From an uncultured Christensenella sp. (GTDB lineage: Bacteria > Bacillota > Clostridia > Christensenellales > UBA1242), in NCBI GenBank assembly GCA_949292875.1, contig CASFBJ010000006.1, positions 1 to 36,917 of the forward strand: a DNA stretch of 36,917 nucleotides, read 5' to 3'. Positions 36,872-36,917 of the stretch are shown here, piece by piece (the stretch's first letter is position 1; every line of letters starts with the position of its first letter). The translations under genes and the position numbers were made by a program. The notes beneath the pieces were generated by a model that did no database searches, had not been told where the DNA came from, and saw only the letters and a program-made list of their open reading frames with translations.

Positions 36872-36917
36872 ATGGCTAGCAAAGGACAAAAATTTAGTAA
36901 ATATACTGATGAATTCA
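36872..36917 (+). CDS. IS3-family transposase OrfA, N-terminal end (partial)
   Basis: Fifteen codons from ATG to the window edge, encoding MASKGQKFSKYTDEF. This is a typical opening of the small helix-turn-helix OrfA of IS3-family elements (Lys-rich, F-Y-x-EF pattern just before the helix-turn-helix). AGGAGG is at 36858-36863, eight bases ahead. The rest lies outside the window. The call depends on the terminal repeats and the matching OrfB tail at 1-99 as much as on these residues. Confidence 0.7.
   Translation, partial: MASKGQKFSKYTDEF

Larger units (their letters stand above)
36778..36917 (+). mobile_element. Left end of an IS3-family insertion sequence (partial)
   Basis: It begins with TGAAGTGAACCCC (36778-36790), the inverted repeat matching 128-140, and runs off the window inside orfA. 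It has the same orientation as the copy at the left edge. It contains a hairpin over the transposase ribosome binding site (36835-36864) and a TATAAT in its loop region. Confidence 0.8.

Overview
The window is clearly AT-rich and densely coded. Its gene families point to a low-GC Gram-positive bacterium (Firmicutes, most likely an uncultured Clostridia-type lineage). The pointers are WhiA, RbgA, a PdaB-type deacetylase, DUF4364, PcrA-LigA, TrmR/U32 peptidase beside GreA, and MinD/MinE. A finer taxonomic call is not supported from sequence alone. Promoters are easy to read: TTGACA-like -35 boxes, a 16-18 base spacer, TATAAT-like -10 boxes, and often an extended TGn. No stretch longer than about 260 bases lacks a gene. 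I saw no tRNA, rRNA, CRISPR array or known riboswitch.

Layout. Positions 1-140 are the 3' end of an IS3-family insertion sequence, and 36778-36917 are the 5' end of another copy in the same orientation. The unique DNA therefore lies between two IS ends, which probably mark assembly breakpoints. From 186 to about 5.9 kb there are a membrane-anchored beta-propeller protein (minus strand), a small sigma-region-4-like regulator with an elaborate promoter region, a PdaB-like deacetylase, a tandem OB-fold SSB-like protein and a four-helix membrane protein. From 6.0 to 8.4 kb is the translation/ribosome operon rimM-trmD-rbgA-yraN. From 8.5 to 12.5 kb are a degenerate Ppx/GppA-like protein, a degenerate MreB-like protein, MinD, MinE and a small membrane protein. 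From 12.5 to 20.6 kb are uvrC, murB, a PHP phosphoesterase, whiA and dnaE. From 20.7 to 23.3 kb are greA, trmR and a U32 (TrhP-like) gene. From 23.3 to 26.0 kb a minimal HTH gene diverges from trxB-glmM.

From 26.0 to 29.3 kb are two different double-CxxC proteins, a minus-strand PHP protein and a DUF2726 protein. From 29.4 to 33.6 kb is pcrA-ligA. From 33.6 to 36.8 kb are an unknown gene plus DUF4364 (minus), an unknown helical protein, and a membrane-anchored DUF2188 protein that ends 13 bases before the IS.

Most of the window is chromosomal housekeeping: DNA replication and repair (dnaE, ligA, pcrA, uvrC), wall precursor synthesis (murB, glmM), division and shape (min genes, mreB-like, whiA), and tRNA/ribosome modification. 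The most unusual features are: (1) a 10-bp-phased four-copy repeat over the promoter of the sigma-like gene, next to an SOS-box-like palindrome; (2) adjacent Ppx-like and MreB-like proteins that have both lost their nucleotide-binding signatures, upstream of MinDE without MinC; (3) several genes whose -10 box sits so close to the ATG, with no ribosome binding site, that leaderless transcripts are predicted; (4) a hairpin that buries the ribosome binding site of the IS transposase gene.
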